From the IMG/VR virus record IMGVR_UViG_3300049459_000094, positions 1 to 41,946 of that record: DNA of 41,946 nt; one strand, 5' to 3'. A program made the position numbers and the translations under genes. The notes under the pieces were generated by a model. The model ran no database searches. It was not told the DNA's origin and worked only from the letters and a program-made list of their open reading frames with translations. Shown here piece by piece: positions 1 through 7,805 of the stretch (the first letter of the stretch is position 1; each line of letters begins with the position of its first letter). This DNA comes from a virus.

Positions 1-127
1 GCGACGTTCAGAAGTCCGACACCCCGGAGCCTACTGTTTCATTCCCTTGGCGATACCAACTCGCTGCGGTCGTAACCGGTATTGTCATCACATGCTTTCT
101 CTTCGTTGCTCTGTCTGCTGCGAATGA
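1..127. repeat. contig-end overlap, copy 1 (identical to 41820-41946)
   Basis: The first 127 bases are identical to the last 127. The reading frame of a small membrane protein continues correctly through the join (starts at 41768, ends at 188). An exact overlap of this length is what a de Bruijn assembler leaves on a circular contig, so I read it as assembly redundancy and not a biological terminal repeat. A true short direct terminal repeat, as in T7-like phages, cannot be excluded from sequence alone. Confidence 0.85.
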
Positions 128-188
128 GAGGATTCATATCGAGAATTTGAGAAACCAGGAGGCCTACGCACATGCAGACCGCAATTGA
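1..188 (+). CDS. small single-pass membrane protein, C-terminal part (gene starts at 41768)
   Basis: This is the 3' part of a 79-residue gene whose GTG start is at 41768. The in-frame codons here begin at base 3 and end in TGA at 186-188. The full protein has a Cys-rich N-terminus, one hydrophobic segment at about residues 38-57 (QLAAVVTGIVITCFLFVAL) and a charged C-terminal tail. The last bases overlap the ERF start at 172 by 17 bp, as in a translationally coupled operon. Function is unknown. Its position as the last gene before the recombination genes places it in the repressor-controlled plus-strand operon. Confidence 0.75.
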   Translation, partial: DVQKSDTPEPTVSFPWRYQLAAVVTGIVITCFLFVALSAANERIHIENLRNQEAYAHADRN

Positions 189-1041
189 GACTACCAAGCA
201 GGCGCCGGCCGTTCCTGCGCTTTCCGAAAGTGCAGCGATCATCCAGGTGATAGAGCGCGCCGCGATGAACCCGAGCGTCGACATTGACAAAATGGAACGC
301 CTTTTGCAGATGCAAGAGCGGATCATGGAGCGCAATGCCAAGGCGGCTTATGCGGCTGCGTTTTCCGAGATGCAGCCAGAGTTGCCAGAGATCCCCGAGA
401 ACGGAAAGGGCCATAATAATGCGTCCTATGCCCTTTGGGAAGATATCAACGATCTGATCAAGCCGGTTATCGCCCGTCACGGCTTCGGCATCAGTTTCCA
501 GACCGGCCGCGATGGCCCGAACATCACCGTCACCGCCATCCTGACACACAGGGAAGGTCACGGCGAGCAAACGACGATGATCCTGCCGGTTGACGCCAGC
601 GGCTCAAAGAACGCTGTGCAGGCTGTCGGCTCGTCCACCAGCTACGGCAAGCGCTATACGGCTTCCGCATTGCTGAACCTGACATCTCGCCACGAAGACG
701 ACGACGGCAAAGCATCCGGCCCGGTAGACAGAACACCGCCTCCGTCCAAGTCGAGCATGTCGCTCAAGAAGAAGGACGAGAACGGCAAGGATTCTTGGGA
801 CCGGCTTGTTGATGAGCTGCGCAAGGATTTCCTCGACTGCAAAAGCACGATCGCTCTTGGAAAACTCCGCGGCGATTATCGCGAGAAGGCCCGCGAACAG
901 CGTTGGCCGCGTGCATGGCTTGAAGCACTTGGAAACGAGTTCGACACGCACGAAGAGACCTTGGAGAAGGCAGAGAAGGCCAGCAAGGATAGCTACGGCA
1001 ATCGCACGATCGACCTTAATGCCGACGAGGTGCCTTTCTGA
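172..1041 (+). CDS. erf: ERF-family single-strand annealing recombinase
   Basis: The 289-residue protein resembles the ERF superfamily, as in P22 Erf: phage proteins that bind single-stranded DNA ends and anneal complementary strands. They help circularise or recombine the genome. The ERF core spans about residues 60-180 and includes the stretch SYALWEDINDLIKPVIARHG and the glycine/serine-rich GSSTSYGKRYTASALL block typical of the family. A charged linker and a C-terminal tail, DLNADEVPF, follow; the acidic end is like those of single-strand-binding partners. The start at 172 is preceded by AGGAGG at 157-162. The TGA overlaps the next ATG by one base. Ref-like and RusA-like nucleases elsewhere in the window complete a recombination set. 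Confidence 0.88.
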   Translation: MQTAIETTKQAPAVPALSESAAIIQVIERAAMNPSVDIDKMERLLQMQERIMERNAKAAYAAAFSEMQPELPEIPENGKGHNNASYALWEDINDLIKPVIARHGFGISFQTGRDGPNITVTAILTHREGHGEQTTMILPVDASGSKNAVQAVGSSTSYGKRYTASALLNLTSRHEDDDGKASGPVDRTPPPSKSSMSLKKKDENGKDSWDRLVDELRKDFLDCKSTIALGKLRGDYREKAREQRWPRAWLEALGNEFDTHEETLEKAEKASKDSYGNRTIDLNADEVPF

Positions 1042-1553
1042 TGTCGGCAAAGCCCCTCTATTTTTTCACAAGCCGTACCAACCGGGGTCATAGGATGCCG
1101 ATCCCGGTTGAGGTGCAATTGGAAGAAAAGTCAATGCAGATCCCGTTTTGCGGATGCCACATTTGGACGGGATCGCTGACGCCTAGGGGGTATGGCAAAC
1201 TGTCGTTCGACAACGCCACGCTATTAGCACACCGCGTTTCTTGGGAAGTATCCAACAATACAAGAGTTCCTGACGGCATGTACGTTTGTCATCGATGCGA
1301 TGTTCCGAGCTGCATCAATCCAGATCACCTTTTCGTCGGCACTGCGCGACAAAATAGTGCTGACATGGTGTCAAAAGGCCGGTCTTGCCGGGGCGCCAAA
1401 CAGTCTCGATCAAAACTTTACGATCACAGTGTGAGACACATTCGTCGGACCGACATAGGGACGAAATACCTATCGGAAATGTACGAGGTTTCCATAACAA
1501 CCATTAAACACATCAGGTCTGGAAAGGGGTGGCAGCATGTCAAAGAGGTCTGA
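1041..1553 (+). CDS. HNH endonuclease (HNH_3 / homing type)
   Basis: The protein has 170 residues. A Cys-rich start (CGCHIWTG) is followed by LAHRVSWEV, then VCHRCDVPSCINPDHLFVGT and DMVSKGR. This is the standard HNH_3 arrangement: a first His, zinc-coordinating Cys pairs and the asparagine-histidine of the beta-beta-alpha metal finger. The C-terminus (YLSEMYEVSITTIKHIRSGKGWQHV) looks like a small DNA-binding helix-turn-helix, common in free-standing homing nucleases. It overlaps ERF by one base and the next gene by 17 bp, so it is embedded without breaking the operon. Its role could be selfish homing or DNA processing. Confidence 0.85.
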   Translation: MSAKPLYFFTSRTNRGHRMPIPVEVQLEEKSMQIPFCGCHIWTGSLTPRGYGKLSFDNATLLAHRVSWEVSNNTRVPDGMYVCHRCDVPSCINPDHLFVGTARQNSADMVSKGRSCRGAKQSRSKLYDHSVRHIRRTDIGTKYLSEMYEVSITTIKHIRSGKGWQHVKEV

Positions 1554-1953
1554 CGGCCCTGTATATGCATTTGTTAGGCAAGGAAATATTTTGAGGCCTG
1601 AGATGGAATACGACCTGCAGGCCCTGTTTGGGGTAGCCGAAGGTCAACGAGTTCGGGTCGAAGTCAAACAATGGCGCCGACTTTCCCGTCTCAGAGCCTA
1701 TTGGGCCACGCTCCACGACTGCGTTCAAGCAACCGGCTGTGCACCTCACAAGGAAGCGCTCGACGCCTATCTGCGGCCCGCTGTGGGCCACTGTGACTTC
1801 ATCCGCATGCCGAACGGATCATTCCAGGCTATCCCGCGCGCCATCAATACGAAGGACTGCGACGAGCCGGAAATGATTTCCTACTTCCTCGCGGTTGAGG
1901 AACGGCTTGCGAAGGACTTCGGCTTTGTCAGTGAACGGAGGATTGCAGCATGA
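1537..1953 (+). CDS. phage protein, possibly NinB/DUF1367-like recombination accessory
   Basis: The protein has 138 residues. The N-terminal half ends in RVRVEVKQWRRLSRLRAYWA, which recalls the basic strand and helix of the NinB or DUF1367 families (lambda-type recombination accessory proteins). The likeness is weak and the assignment is mainly by position, between ERF and other recombination genes. The middle part (LRPAVGHCDFIRMPNG) and the acidic CDEPEMISYFLAVEERLAKDFGF segment would fit a small alpha/beta protein. It starts inside the end of the HNH gene and overlaps the next start by 4 bp. Confidence 0.6.
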   Translation: MSKRSDGPVYAFVRQGNILRPEMEYDLQALFGVAEGQRVRVEVKQWRRLSRLRAYWATLHDCVQATGCAPHKEALDAYLRPAVGHCDFIRMPNGSFQAIPRAINTKDCDEPEMISYFLAVEERLAKDFGFVSERRIAA

Positions 1954-2138
1954 ACGAGCGGTCACCCTGCACTTATTGCAAAGGCCATGGCTGGAATTGG
2001 CAACTGCCGATCGGCATGAACGCATTCGCGATGAGGATGGAAGAAATTACGCAACGGTCTCGCAAGATCACCTGCCATTGCTGCCTTGGTGCAGGAACGG
2101 TCCAAGCCCCCGAGCAGTCATTCGGAGAAGACCGATGA
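1950..2138 (+). CDS. small zinc-ribbon protein
   Basis: The 62-residue protein has two Cys motifs, CTYCKGHGW near the N-terminus and CHCCLGAGT near the C-terminus. Their CxxCxGxG-like spacing is that of DnaJ-type zinc ribbons. This predicts one bound zinc ion in a small structural or nucleic-acid-contacting domain. It starts by an ATGA overlap with the upstream gene. Exact function is unknown. The coupled start and the conserved metal ligands support it as a real gene. Confidence 0.7.
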   Translation: MNERSPCTYCKGHGWNWQLPIGMNAFAMRMEEITQRSRKITCHCCLGAGTVQAPEQSFGEDR

Positions 2139-2401
2139 GCACCGTGAAGAAGCTTGAGTGGATTGATTATCAGGACGGTGACTATCTGTCCTGCCGAGCA
2201 CAGTCCGTTGCGGGAAGCTATGAAGTCTGGAGGCTGGACTACAAATCCCCGTTTATCTTGGAGGGGGTCGGCAAGAACGGGCGTGAGTCAACCGCATTCG
2301 AAACGATCGATGAAGCCAAAGCAGCGGCGCAGTCTCATTATGCCAGAATCATATTTTCGGCTCTAGAAATCCATGCCCTAGAAGTGAAGGGAACGTCATG
2401 A
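2135..2401 (+). CDS. hypothetical protein
   Basis: The 88-residue protein starts at the ATG at 2135, which overlaps the upstream stop by 4 bp. It is rich in aromatic and charged residues (LEWIDYQDGDYLSCRAQSV) and ends in a helix (TIDEAKAAAQSHYARIIFSALE). That layout, a beta-rich half followed by a helix, is common among small lambda-Ea-type accessory proteins in prophages. A longer reading frame extends upstream, but the overlapping ATG fits the operon pattern better. I do not recognise the family. Confidence 0.65.
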   Translation: MSTVKKLEWIDYQDGDYLSCRAQSVAGSYEVWRLDYKSPFILEGVGKNGRESTAFETIDEAKAAAQSHYARIIFSALEIHALEVKGTS

Positions 2402-2604
2402 ACACCGTTCAAACCTACCTCGCACGCAAGCCCAACGCCCGAGGCTCCAAGATAGCCGAACTACACCGGAGAGACGCGACAACGGCGCAGCTCATTTCCG
2501 AAGTTAACGACATGATCCGCCAGCAGCGCCAGAAGGCGGCAGCAAGCAAGCCTAGCCTTTTCCGTAGGCTGGTTATGGTGGTGAGGAGCCGATACAATGG
2601 CTGA
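2398..2604 (+). CDS. small basic hypothetical protein
   Basis: The 68-residue, strongly basic protein is mostly predicted helix and has repeated Arg/Lys clusters (ARKPNARGSK, RQQRQKAAASK). It is coupled to its neighbours by an ATGA overlap upstream and an 8-bp overlap downstream. The charge could suit nucleic-acid binding. No known family is recognised. Confidence 0.6.
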   Translation: MNTVQTYLARKPNARGSKIAELHRRDATTAQLISEVNDMIRQQRQKAAASKPSLFRRLVMVVRSRYNG

Positions 2605-3238
2605 TCGTCCTATCTTATTCAGCGGCGCCATGGTGCGCGCCCTGCTCGCAGGCACGAAGACGCAGACGCGGCGCCAGATCAAGCCGCGCGGAAATCGGCC
2701 CAGCCTCTTCAATGGAGATTGGTCTGATTCCTATGTTCTCGATCCTGGTAACGAAATCTGGCGCAAGCAGGATATCCGAATCGAGATCGGAGATCGACTT
2801 TTGGTTCGGGAGACATGGCAGGGATTGTCATTCGGCGACTATACGCCCACCAAGAGCAGACAATGCGAAGTGCGGTACGCTGCCACGGACCCTTGTGCTG
2901 ACCTTGATGCTGAAGCACGCGGCTATCCATGGCGCCCTTCAATCTTCATGCCGCGCTGGGCGTCTCGCCTCACGTTGGCGGTGACAGAAGTCCGCGTCGA
3001 GAGGCTTCAGGATATCAAGGAAGATGATGCGATCGCTGAAGGCGCGCGCCAATATTCCAGTTCGACAAGGCTTTCTAGGGCATTCAACGCAGACTGGAAA
3101 GGCATCTATCGCGAGGGCTACGCAGAGCTTTGGAACTCCATCAATGGCGATGGATCGTGGGAATCAAACCCTTGGGTGGTTGTTTACACCTTCCAAGTTC
3201 AGCACGGCAACATCGATCAGATTGAGAGGGCAGCATGA
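2597..3238 (+). CDS. ASCH-like phage protein
   Basis: The protein has 213 residues. The N-terminus, RPILFSGAMVRALLAGTKTQTRR, is the hallmark of a group of phage proteins with an ASCH (PUA-like beta-barrel) fold: substrate-gripping strands followed by a TKTQTRR turn. Later blocks IGDRLLVRETW, MPRWASRLTLAVTEVRVERLQDI and EGYAELWNSING are also typical. ASCH domains bind RNA or modified nucleosides, and the phage members are uncharacterised. It sits in the accessory operon upstream of the Ref-like nuclease, overlapping it by 4 bp. Confidence 0.75.
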   Translation: MADRPILFSGAMVRALLAGTKTQTRRQIKPRGNRPSLFNGDWSDSYVLDPGNEIWRKQDIRIEIGDRLLVRETWQGLSFGDYTPTKSRQCEVRYAATDPCADLDAEARGYPWRPSIFMPRWASRLTLAVTEVRVERLQDIKEDDAIAEGARQYSSSTRLSRAFNADWKGIYREGYAELWNSINGDGSWESNPWVVVYTFQVQHGNIDQIERAA

Positions 3239-3633
3239 GCGGATTCCGCATAGCCCACGCCTCCCCAGATCCGACGCCGAAGAAGCGGCCAGCAAAACGT
3301 GCCAGTTACCTTAAATTCCTGCACGAATTGCCATGCTGCATTACCGGCAGGACCGGCGTCCAGGCTGCTCACGTCTCGTTCTCCGCCCCCTGGTATGGAT
3401 CGTATGGACGAGGCAGAGGAACGAAGGTTCCCGACCGGTTCGCACTTCCTCTCTGTGCCGAGGAACATGACCTGCAGCATTCCTGCAAGCTTGGCTCTGA
3501 GAGCGATTATTGGGACGCCAAGGGTATCAATCCCCATGAGTTGGCAAATACGCTCTGGGGTCTGTTCTGCGACTATGACGAGTACGAGGCAATCGAGCGC
3601 TGCACCGCGCGGATTAGGCAGGGGATTAAGTGA
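3235..3633 (+). CDS. Ref/DUF968-type HNH nuclease
   Basis: The protein has 132 residues. CCITGRTGVQAAHVSF, then GRGTKVPDRFALPLCAEEHDLQHS, is the conserved pattern of the Ref / DUF968 group. P1 Ref is a RecA-dependent HNH nuclease that cuts within displacement loops. The His of AAH and the His residues of EEHDLQH are the likely metal ligands. The C-terminus is helical. The neighbourhood contains ERF and the integrase, which fits a recombination-enhancing role. Cleavage specificity cannot be read from sequence. Confidence 0.75.
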   Translation: MSGFRIAHASPDPTPKKRPAKRASYLKFLHELPCCITGRTGVQAAHVSFSAPWYGSYGRGRGTKVPDRFALPLCAEEHDLQHSCKLGSESDYWDAKGINPHELANTLWGLFCDYDEYEAIERCTARIRQGIK

Positions 3634-4130
3634 TGCAGGTCACCAAGGAAATGATCGACAAGGCCACCGCCGCAATCGATGTGTTCCCGTACAACACATT
3701 GCCGGATGGCTGGATACACCGGAGCATTGCCGAGGTTGCCCTCTCCGCCGCCCTCTCAAGCCGAGAGGTGACGGAAGAGCCGGTAGCGTGGCTACCGAAG
3801 CGGAGATGGGAGCGGATGACGGCTGCCGAACCATGGCTGACGAATATCATCTATTCCGAGGATCAGAGTAAATTCTTCGAATGCGTCCCGCTCTACGCCA
3901 GCCCCTTACCTCTCCCAAGCGAGGAGAAGATGAGAGAGGCGCTGGAACGGTCGATGGTCGCGATTGACGACTGGCTTCACGTCTATGCCGAGGATGAATG
4001 CAGGCCGGAAGATGTGGCGGCGTCCAGGGCTCGCCTGAATGAACATGGCACGCTCGCCTATATCGCTGAGGTTCAAGCCGCGAACCGTGCCGCCCTCTCC
4101 GAAATGGAACATGGGAAGGTGACGGAATAA
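3633..4130 (+). CDS. accessory phage protein with PVAW/PLYASP signature
   Basis: The protein has about 165 residues. I place the start at the ATG at 3633, sharing its first base with the upstream stop. The segment EEPVAWLPK, followed some 40 residues later by PLYASPLP, is a signature found in many small accessory genes of prophages, often near DUF551 proteins; their function is unknown. A helical C-terminal half follows (EKMREALERSMVAIDDWL). The gene overlaps the next start by one base. Confidence 0.65.
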   Translation: MQVTKEMIDKATAAIDVFPYNTLPDGWIHRSIAEVALSAALSSREVTEEPVAWLPKRRWERMTAAEPWLTNIIYSEDQSKFFECVPLYASPLPLPSEEKMREALERSMVAIDDWLHVYAEDECRPEDVAASRARLNEHGTLAYIAEVQAANRAALSEMEHGKVTE

Positions 4131-4312
4131 TGCCAAAGCCTCTCGACATAACGCAAAGGCAGGTTACGGCGCTGATGAAGGCTGCCAAGGCAACCGGCTG
4201 TGCTGTCGAGTACGAATTGTCAACCGGCGTTATCAGAATTCTCCCTGATATACCCGTTTCGCGCCCGCAGAAAAATAAACCGCTGGACATCAAGTTCGAA
4301 GGGCACTTTTGA
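4130..4312 (+). CDS. small protein beside integrase
   Basis: The 60-residue protein begins with a helix (DITQRQVTALMKAAKATGC) and continues with a strand (AVEYELSTGVIRILPD). It lies directly upstream of the integrase, with 6 bp between its stop and the integrase ATG. Such short genes sometimes encode the recombination directionality factor. This one is less basic than a typical excisionase, so that role is only a possibility. Confidence 0.6.
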   Translation: MPKPLDITQRQVTALMKAAKATGCAVEYELSTGVIRILPDIPVSRPQKNKPLDIKFEGHF

Positions 4313-4318
4313 TGCGGA

Positions 4319-5365
4319 ATGCCGAAGCACACAAAATACCCGTTTCTTCACCATGAGAAGACGCGCCATGGTAAATTCGTCTGGTATTTTAGGAAGCCAG
4401 GCGAGCCACGGATTCGACTTCCGAATGACTATGGAAGCGATGGTTTCTGGGAAGCCTACCATGCGGCCTATTCGGGCCACCATACCCCGGACAGGAATGA
4501 CCTGAAGGAATACACCTTTGCGTGGCTCGTTCAGGAGTACATGCAAAGCTCACGCTGGAAATCCTTGGCGAAAAGCACGCAGGAAATGCGCAGAAGGATT
4601 CTTGAGGGTATGCTCGCCACGGCGAAGGGCGATATTCGGGCCGTGACAAAATCGCATATTCAGAAGGGTTTGGATGCCCGCGCCAAAACGCCGCACGCCG
4701 CGAACAACTACCTGAAGACGATGAGACAGATGTTTGCATGGGCAGTCGAGCGCGATTTCCTTGAAGAGAATGTCGTCGCCAAGGTCAAGAAACTCCCTGA
4801 CGAAACGGACGGGCATCACGTCTGGACCGTCGAAGAGGTGAAGAGATTTCAGAAAAAGTGGGGGCTTGGGACCAGAGAGCGCGTTGCAATGGACTTGCTG
4901 CTCTATACCGGTCTACGGCGCGCCGACGCTGTTCTTGTCGGGCCTAAAGACATTGAGGACGAATTGCTCGTGCTCAAGACGAAGAAGACGGGAACGCCTG
5001 TCTATATCCCGATTCTACCGGTTCTGCGCACCACGCTTGATGCAGGGCCGATCGGGGAAACATTCATTACGGGGGAACGTGGCAGGGCTCGCGTCTCCGA
5101 AGGATTCGGGACTTGGTTTGCGATTGCCTGCAAAGCAGCGAAAGTTCCAGGCAGAGCGCATGGGCTGCGAAAAGCCGGAGCTACTTTGGCCGCAGAAAAT
5201 GGCGCGACCCCTCACGAATTGTCAGCTTTGTTCGGCTGGACGAATACGAGAATGGCCGAAATCTACACTCGCGAGGCCGATAGAAAGAAGCTTGCGAGGA
5301 GTGCAATGGATAAAATGGGCGCTCGCACCGGGGTAAAAAGTGCGGATAACGACATTGAAAAATAA
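4319..5365 (+). CDS. int: tyrosine-recombinase integrase
   Basis: The protein has 348 residues. It catalyses site-specific insertion and excision of the phage genome. The N-terminal part (about 1-60) resembles an arm-binding region and about 65-160 a SAM-like core-binding domain. The catalytic domain carries Arg200 (YTGLRRAD), a Lys at about 222-223, His281 and Arg284 (HGLR), Trp307 in the H/W box (LFGWT) and Tyr316 (EIYTRE). All catalytic positions are present, so it should be active. It is the last gene of the plus-strand operon and lies next to the putative attP. Because its transcription could come from the repressor-controlled PL, it may be expressed mainly on induction or infection. Confidence 0.93.
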   Translation: MPKHTKYPFLHHEKTRHGKFVWYFRKPGEPRIRLPNDYGSDGFWEAYHAAYSGHHTPDRNDLKEYTFAWLVQEYMQSSRWKSLAKSTQEMRRRILEGMLATAKGDIRAVTKSHIQKGLDARAKTPHAANNYLKTMRQMFAWAVERDFLEENVVAKVKKLPDETDGHHVWTVEEVKRFQKKWGLGTRERVAMDLLLYTGLRRADAVLVGPKDIEDELLVLKTKKTGTPVYIPILPVLRTTLDAGPIGETFITGERGRARVSEGFGTWFAIACKAAKVPGRAHGLRKAGATLAAENGATPHELSALFGWTNTRMAEIYTREADRKKLARSAMDKMGARTGVKSADNDIEK

Positions 5366-5382
5366 GCGTTTTTTAGTGTGAG

Positions 5383-5400
5383 TGGTGACCCCTGCAGGAT
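5383..5400 (-). other. attP: putative attP core (matches the 3' end of a tRNA-Arg-like gene)
   Basis: On the minus strand this reads ATCCTGCAGGGGTCACCA. That is the 3' half of a T-stem, the 3' acceptor strand, a discriminator A and CCA. The match to a tRNA stops inside the T-loop, so no whole tRNA is present. It begins 18 bp after the integrase stop. Tyrosine integrases often use tRNA 3' ends, and bacterial tRNA-Arg genes share CCTGCAGGG here, so a tRNA-Arg gene (perhaps CCT anticodon) is the likely target. The isoacceptor is an inference. Confidence 0.72.
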
Positions 5401-5462
5401 AGCCAAAAGCGACAGAAAGTGTATAATAATCAATGGCTGATACCCGCACCTTCTATGTTGAG

Positions 5463-5489
5463 AACCCCATTGTACGGGTTAGGTTTTTT
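5463..5489 (+). terminator. possible intrinsic terminator after int
   Basis: A 5-bp stem (AACCC / GGGTT) with a short loop is followed closely by six T residues at 5484-5489. It lies between the convergent integrase and the 5517-6023 gene. The stem is short, so the call is tentative. CCCGCACCT occurs twice nearby (5443-5451 and 5497-5505) and could be integrase arm sites. Confidence 0.4.
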
Positions 5490-5516
5490 GGGGTCGCCCG
5501 CACCTAATCTCGGAGC

Positions 5517-6023
5517 CTAAGGCCTAACGATCGGCATCCGATACGCTGATTTATTGGCCCTACCCTGCGAGTCATCGAACTTACTGGAAAGAACCTGGAC
5601 CTGAGTTGCGACCTTTCCTACATTGTCAATTACCTGGTCTAGCTTGCCGCCGAACGATTCCACGACGCGATCGATACGCTTTCCGACTTCTGCGACACTG
5701 GTCTTGTTCTCTGTGATCTGCTCCAGCATGCGGGACTGCTGAAATTGAAGGGGCTGGATCTGCCCTATCTGGGTATTCATGCCGTCCATTGCCGTCTGAT
5801 AGGATTTCTGCCGGTCCTTCCTATCGTCTGCCTCGACATCGAAGCGCTTGGACATCTCGATTTGCTTGTCGCGAAGATCGCCAACATCTCGATTTAGGCT
5901 GATCCAGACACCCCCGAGGATGAAGGCATTCACCAGCGCCCCGGCTATGATGGCGCTGAAGTGAACCGGGTTGATCTTTGGCTTCTCGATCTCGATCTGC
6001 ATAACGTTGTCCTCTGCCGCCAT
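5517..6023 (-). CDS. membrane-anchored coiled-coil protein
   Basis: The protein has 168 residues. One membrane segment at about 23-42 (FSAIIAGALVNAFILGGVWISL) is followed by a long, charged, probably coiled-coil region with heptad-like spacing (LRDKQIEMSKRFDVEADD and later VGKRIDRVVESFGGKLDQVI). Orientation is likely N-in with the helical region outside the cytoplasm. It is the last gene of the late minus-strand operon, beyond the tail spike, and is separated from it by 186 bp. The layout resembles phage proteins of lysis or superinfection modules, but no specific function can be assigned. Confidence 0.65.
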   Translation of the reverse strand: MAAEDNVMQIEIEKPKINPVHFSAIIAGALVNAFILGGVWISLNRDVGDLRDKQIEMSKRFDVEADDRKDRQKSYQTAMDGMNTQIGQIQPLQFQQSRMLEQITENKTSVAEVGKRIDRVVESFGGKLDQVIDNVGKVATQVQVLSSKFDDSQGRANKSAYRMPIVRP

Positions 6024-6209
6024 TCTATAGAGCCTTGCTGTCCGTCATTAACCGAGAGGAAACCGATAGACCGCCATACTATCGGCAGGCCTTTCGCGAT
6101 CCAGTGAATTGCGATTTGGCTAGGTCCGGCATCCCGCTCGTAACGGGGTGTCGGGCCGCTTGCTTTTGGTGGGGTGGGTCAGCCACATAAGTGATTGGGG
6201 CGGGTGGTA

Positions 6210-7805
6210 CTAGGTCACGGTCCAAGTGCCATTGACCGCCGTGGCTACCCACTCGGTTGAATTGATAGCAAGGATTGTCACGGTATTGCCGATTGTCGTT
6301 GATTCGATGAAGCCAGCGGCGGCAGAGACAGACGCGGCAATCCTGATTGTACAACCTGTCGCAGCCGTCACGCGCAAGCCGTCAACGTCCTGCACGATGT
6401 ATGTGTACTCGCAACCGAGATACGGCGTCGGAAGCGTAAATACGGGCTTTGAGGTTGCCCCCTCGTTCGTGAAGACCTCCCCTGCTTGTTCCGGCTTAAC
6501 TGTCAGGTTCGCAGTCTGATGATTGACTATTGCCGACGCAAGCAACGGAGCGTTACGCACATTTGCTCTTGCCGCCTGAAGAAGCGCGATATTGATGACC
6601 CCCGCCGCCTTCACAAGCGTGTTGCCTACCTTCGTTTCGTGCGTGCCGTCTCCGGTCGCGTAGAAGGCTGTGCCATCGACAATCCACCCTTTGCCGCCAG
6701 TAATGGCAGTTTCCAGAACGCCAGCAACGTCAAAGCATCCGGCAAATCCCGTAGGGACAGCCCGTCGTGCCGCGTTCTCTGTCTCGCGGACGGTTTCCTT
6801 TCCGGCTGACGGAATTGCTTGATTTGCAGTCGTTGCCCAACTATCCGTCGATGTCGTCAGGGGCGTGATTGTCTGCAGATATACCGGCTTTCCGGGAGGG
6901 ACAAGTTTAAGGATGGCGTTTCTGTCATTCGCGACAAGCGTGCTCGATTTTCCAGCGCTTACGTCATTGATACCATACTCATAGATCACGGACGTTACGT
7001 GCTTTAGGAGTTCAAGGCGCCACTTGTTTGTAGCCCTGAACGACGCGGCGGTATCGCCACGAACGCCAATATTGATATACGGGAGATCATCACCAATAGC
7101 CCGCTCCGCCGTTCCTGTGAGGCCATTTGTTGCCATGTCTGGCGTATCGTTCGGAGCGATATTGCCGCCAACTATGCGGCTGTCACCAACCAGCCCAACG
7201 GATGGCTTGGTCGTATACGCGATGATGGCAGACGGCAGGACGATTGAAGTTGTGCTGGTAGAAACAAAAGCTACCCCTGCCGAGCTATCTGTGACAGTCG
7301 TGCCGGAGGCGTAGAATTCCCCCAAGCCATCGCCAGTATCGGCGCATTGCTTGTTGAACAGGAAGCACCCACCGATTGAGTTGTTCAACCATGGCCAAAG
7401 CCTGAACACAGCGCCATCGGGGATGGGAACCTCTATGAAGTCCGAGTAGAGATGCCCCTTGTCTGGGATAAGACCGTACTCATTTCCGTTCCATTTGACC
7501 CTTGTAAAAACTCCAGCCGGGTATTCCACCGACAGATGAATGGTCGTGTCGGCTTGAGGCCCGCGCTCGTAGTAGTTATCCGTGCTGGGGACGTGTCCTG
7601 CAGAATAAACAACCTTGAACGCAGCCGCGTCGTCGCGCATCACGTGACGGCTGACCGACATAATTTGCTTTGCGGCGCTTGAAAACGATATAGGCACTTG
7701 GCAGCGTGTCGCTACCTGCCCGAGAAAGGCAGTGTCCACGTAGCGCTTCAAAGCGGCTGTTGCATCGGCGCGAACGCCGTCAGGATTGGCAACGTTGTAT
7801 GACAT
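6210..7805 (-). CDS. tail spike / fibre protein with SGNH (GDSL) esterase domain
   Basis: The protein has 531 residues. About 1-190 is a beta-rich structural region. An SGNH-hydrolase domain follows at about 200-405: block I GDSR with nucleophile Ser209, a block II Gly in INIGVRGD, block III GIND with Asn280, and block V DGTH with Asp386 and His389. All catalytic blocks are present and in order. Such domains in tail spikes commonly remove acetyl groups from capsular or lipopolysaccharide sugars. The C-terminal 120 residues look like a beta-strand trimerisation region. It is encoded at the 3' end of the late operon after the lysis genes. Confidence 0.82.
   Translation of the reverse strand: MSYNVANPDGVRADATAALKRYVDTAFLGQVATRCQVPISFSSAAKQIMSVSRHVMRDDAAAFKVVYSAGHVPSTDNYYERGPQADTTIHLSVEYPAGVFTRVKWNGNEYGLIPDKGHLYSDFIEVPIPDGAVFRLWPWLNNSIGGCFLFNKQCADTGDGLGEFYASGTTVTDSSAGVAFVSTSTTSIVLPSAIIAYTTKPSVGLVGDSRIVGGNIAPNDTPDMATNGLTGTAERAIGDDLPYINIGVRGDTAASFRATNKWRLELLKHVTSVIYEYGINDVSAGKSSTLVANDRNAILKLVPPGKPVYLQTITPLTTSTDSWATTANQAIPSAGKETVRETENAARRAVPTGFAGCFDVAGVLETAITGGKGWIVDGTAFYATGDGTHETKVGNTLVKAAGVINIALLQAARANVRNAPLLASAIVNHQTANLTVKPEQAGEVFTNEGATSKPVFTLPTPYLGCEYTYIVQDVDGLRVTAATGCTIRIAASVSAAAGFIESTTIGNTVTILAINSTEWVATAVNGTWTVT

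Noticed and set aside
1-127. Direct terminal repeat of a T7-like linear genome
   Set aside because: The repeat ends fall inside a small gene that reads through perfectly, and exact 127-bp overlap is typical of circular assembly output. Not fully excluded.
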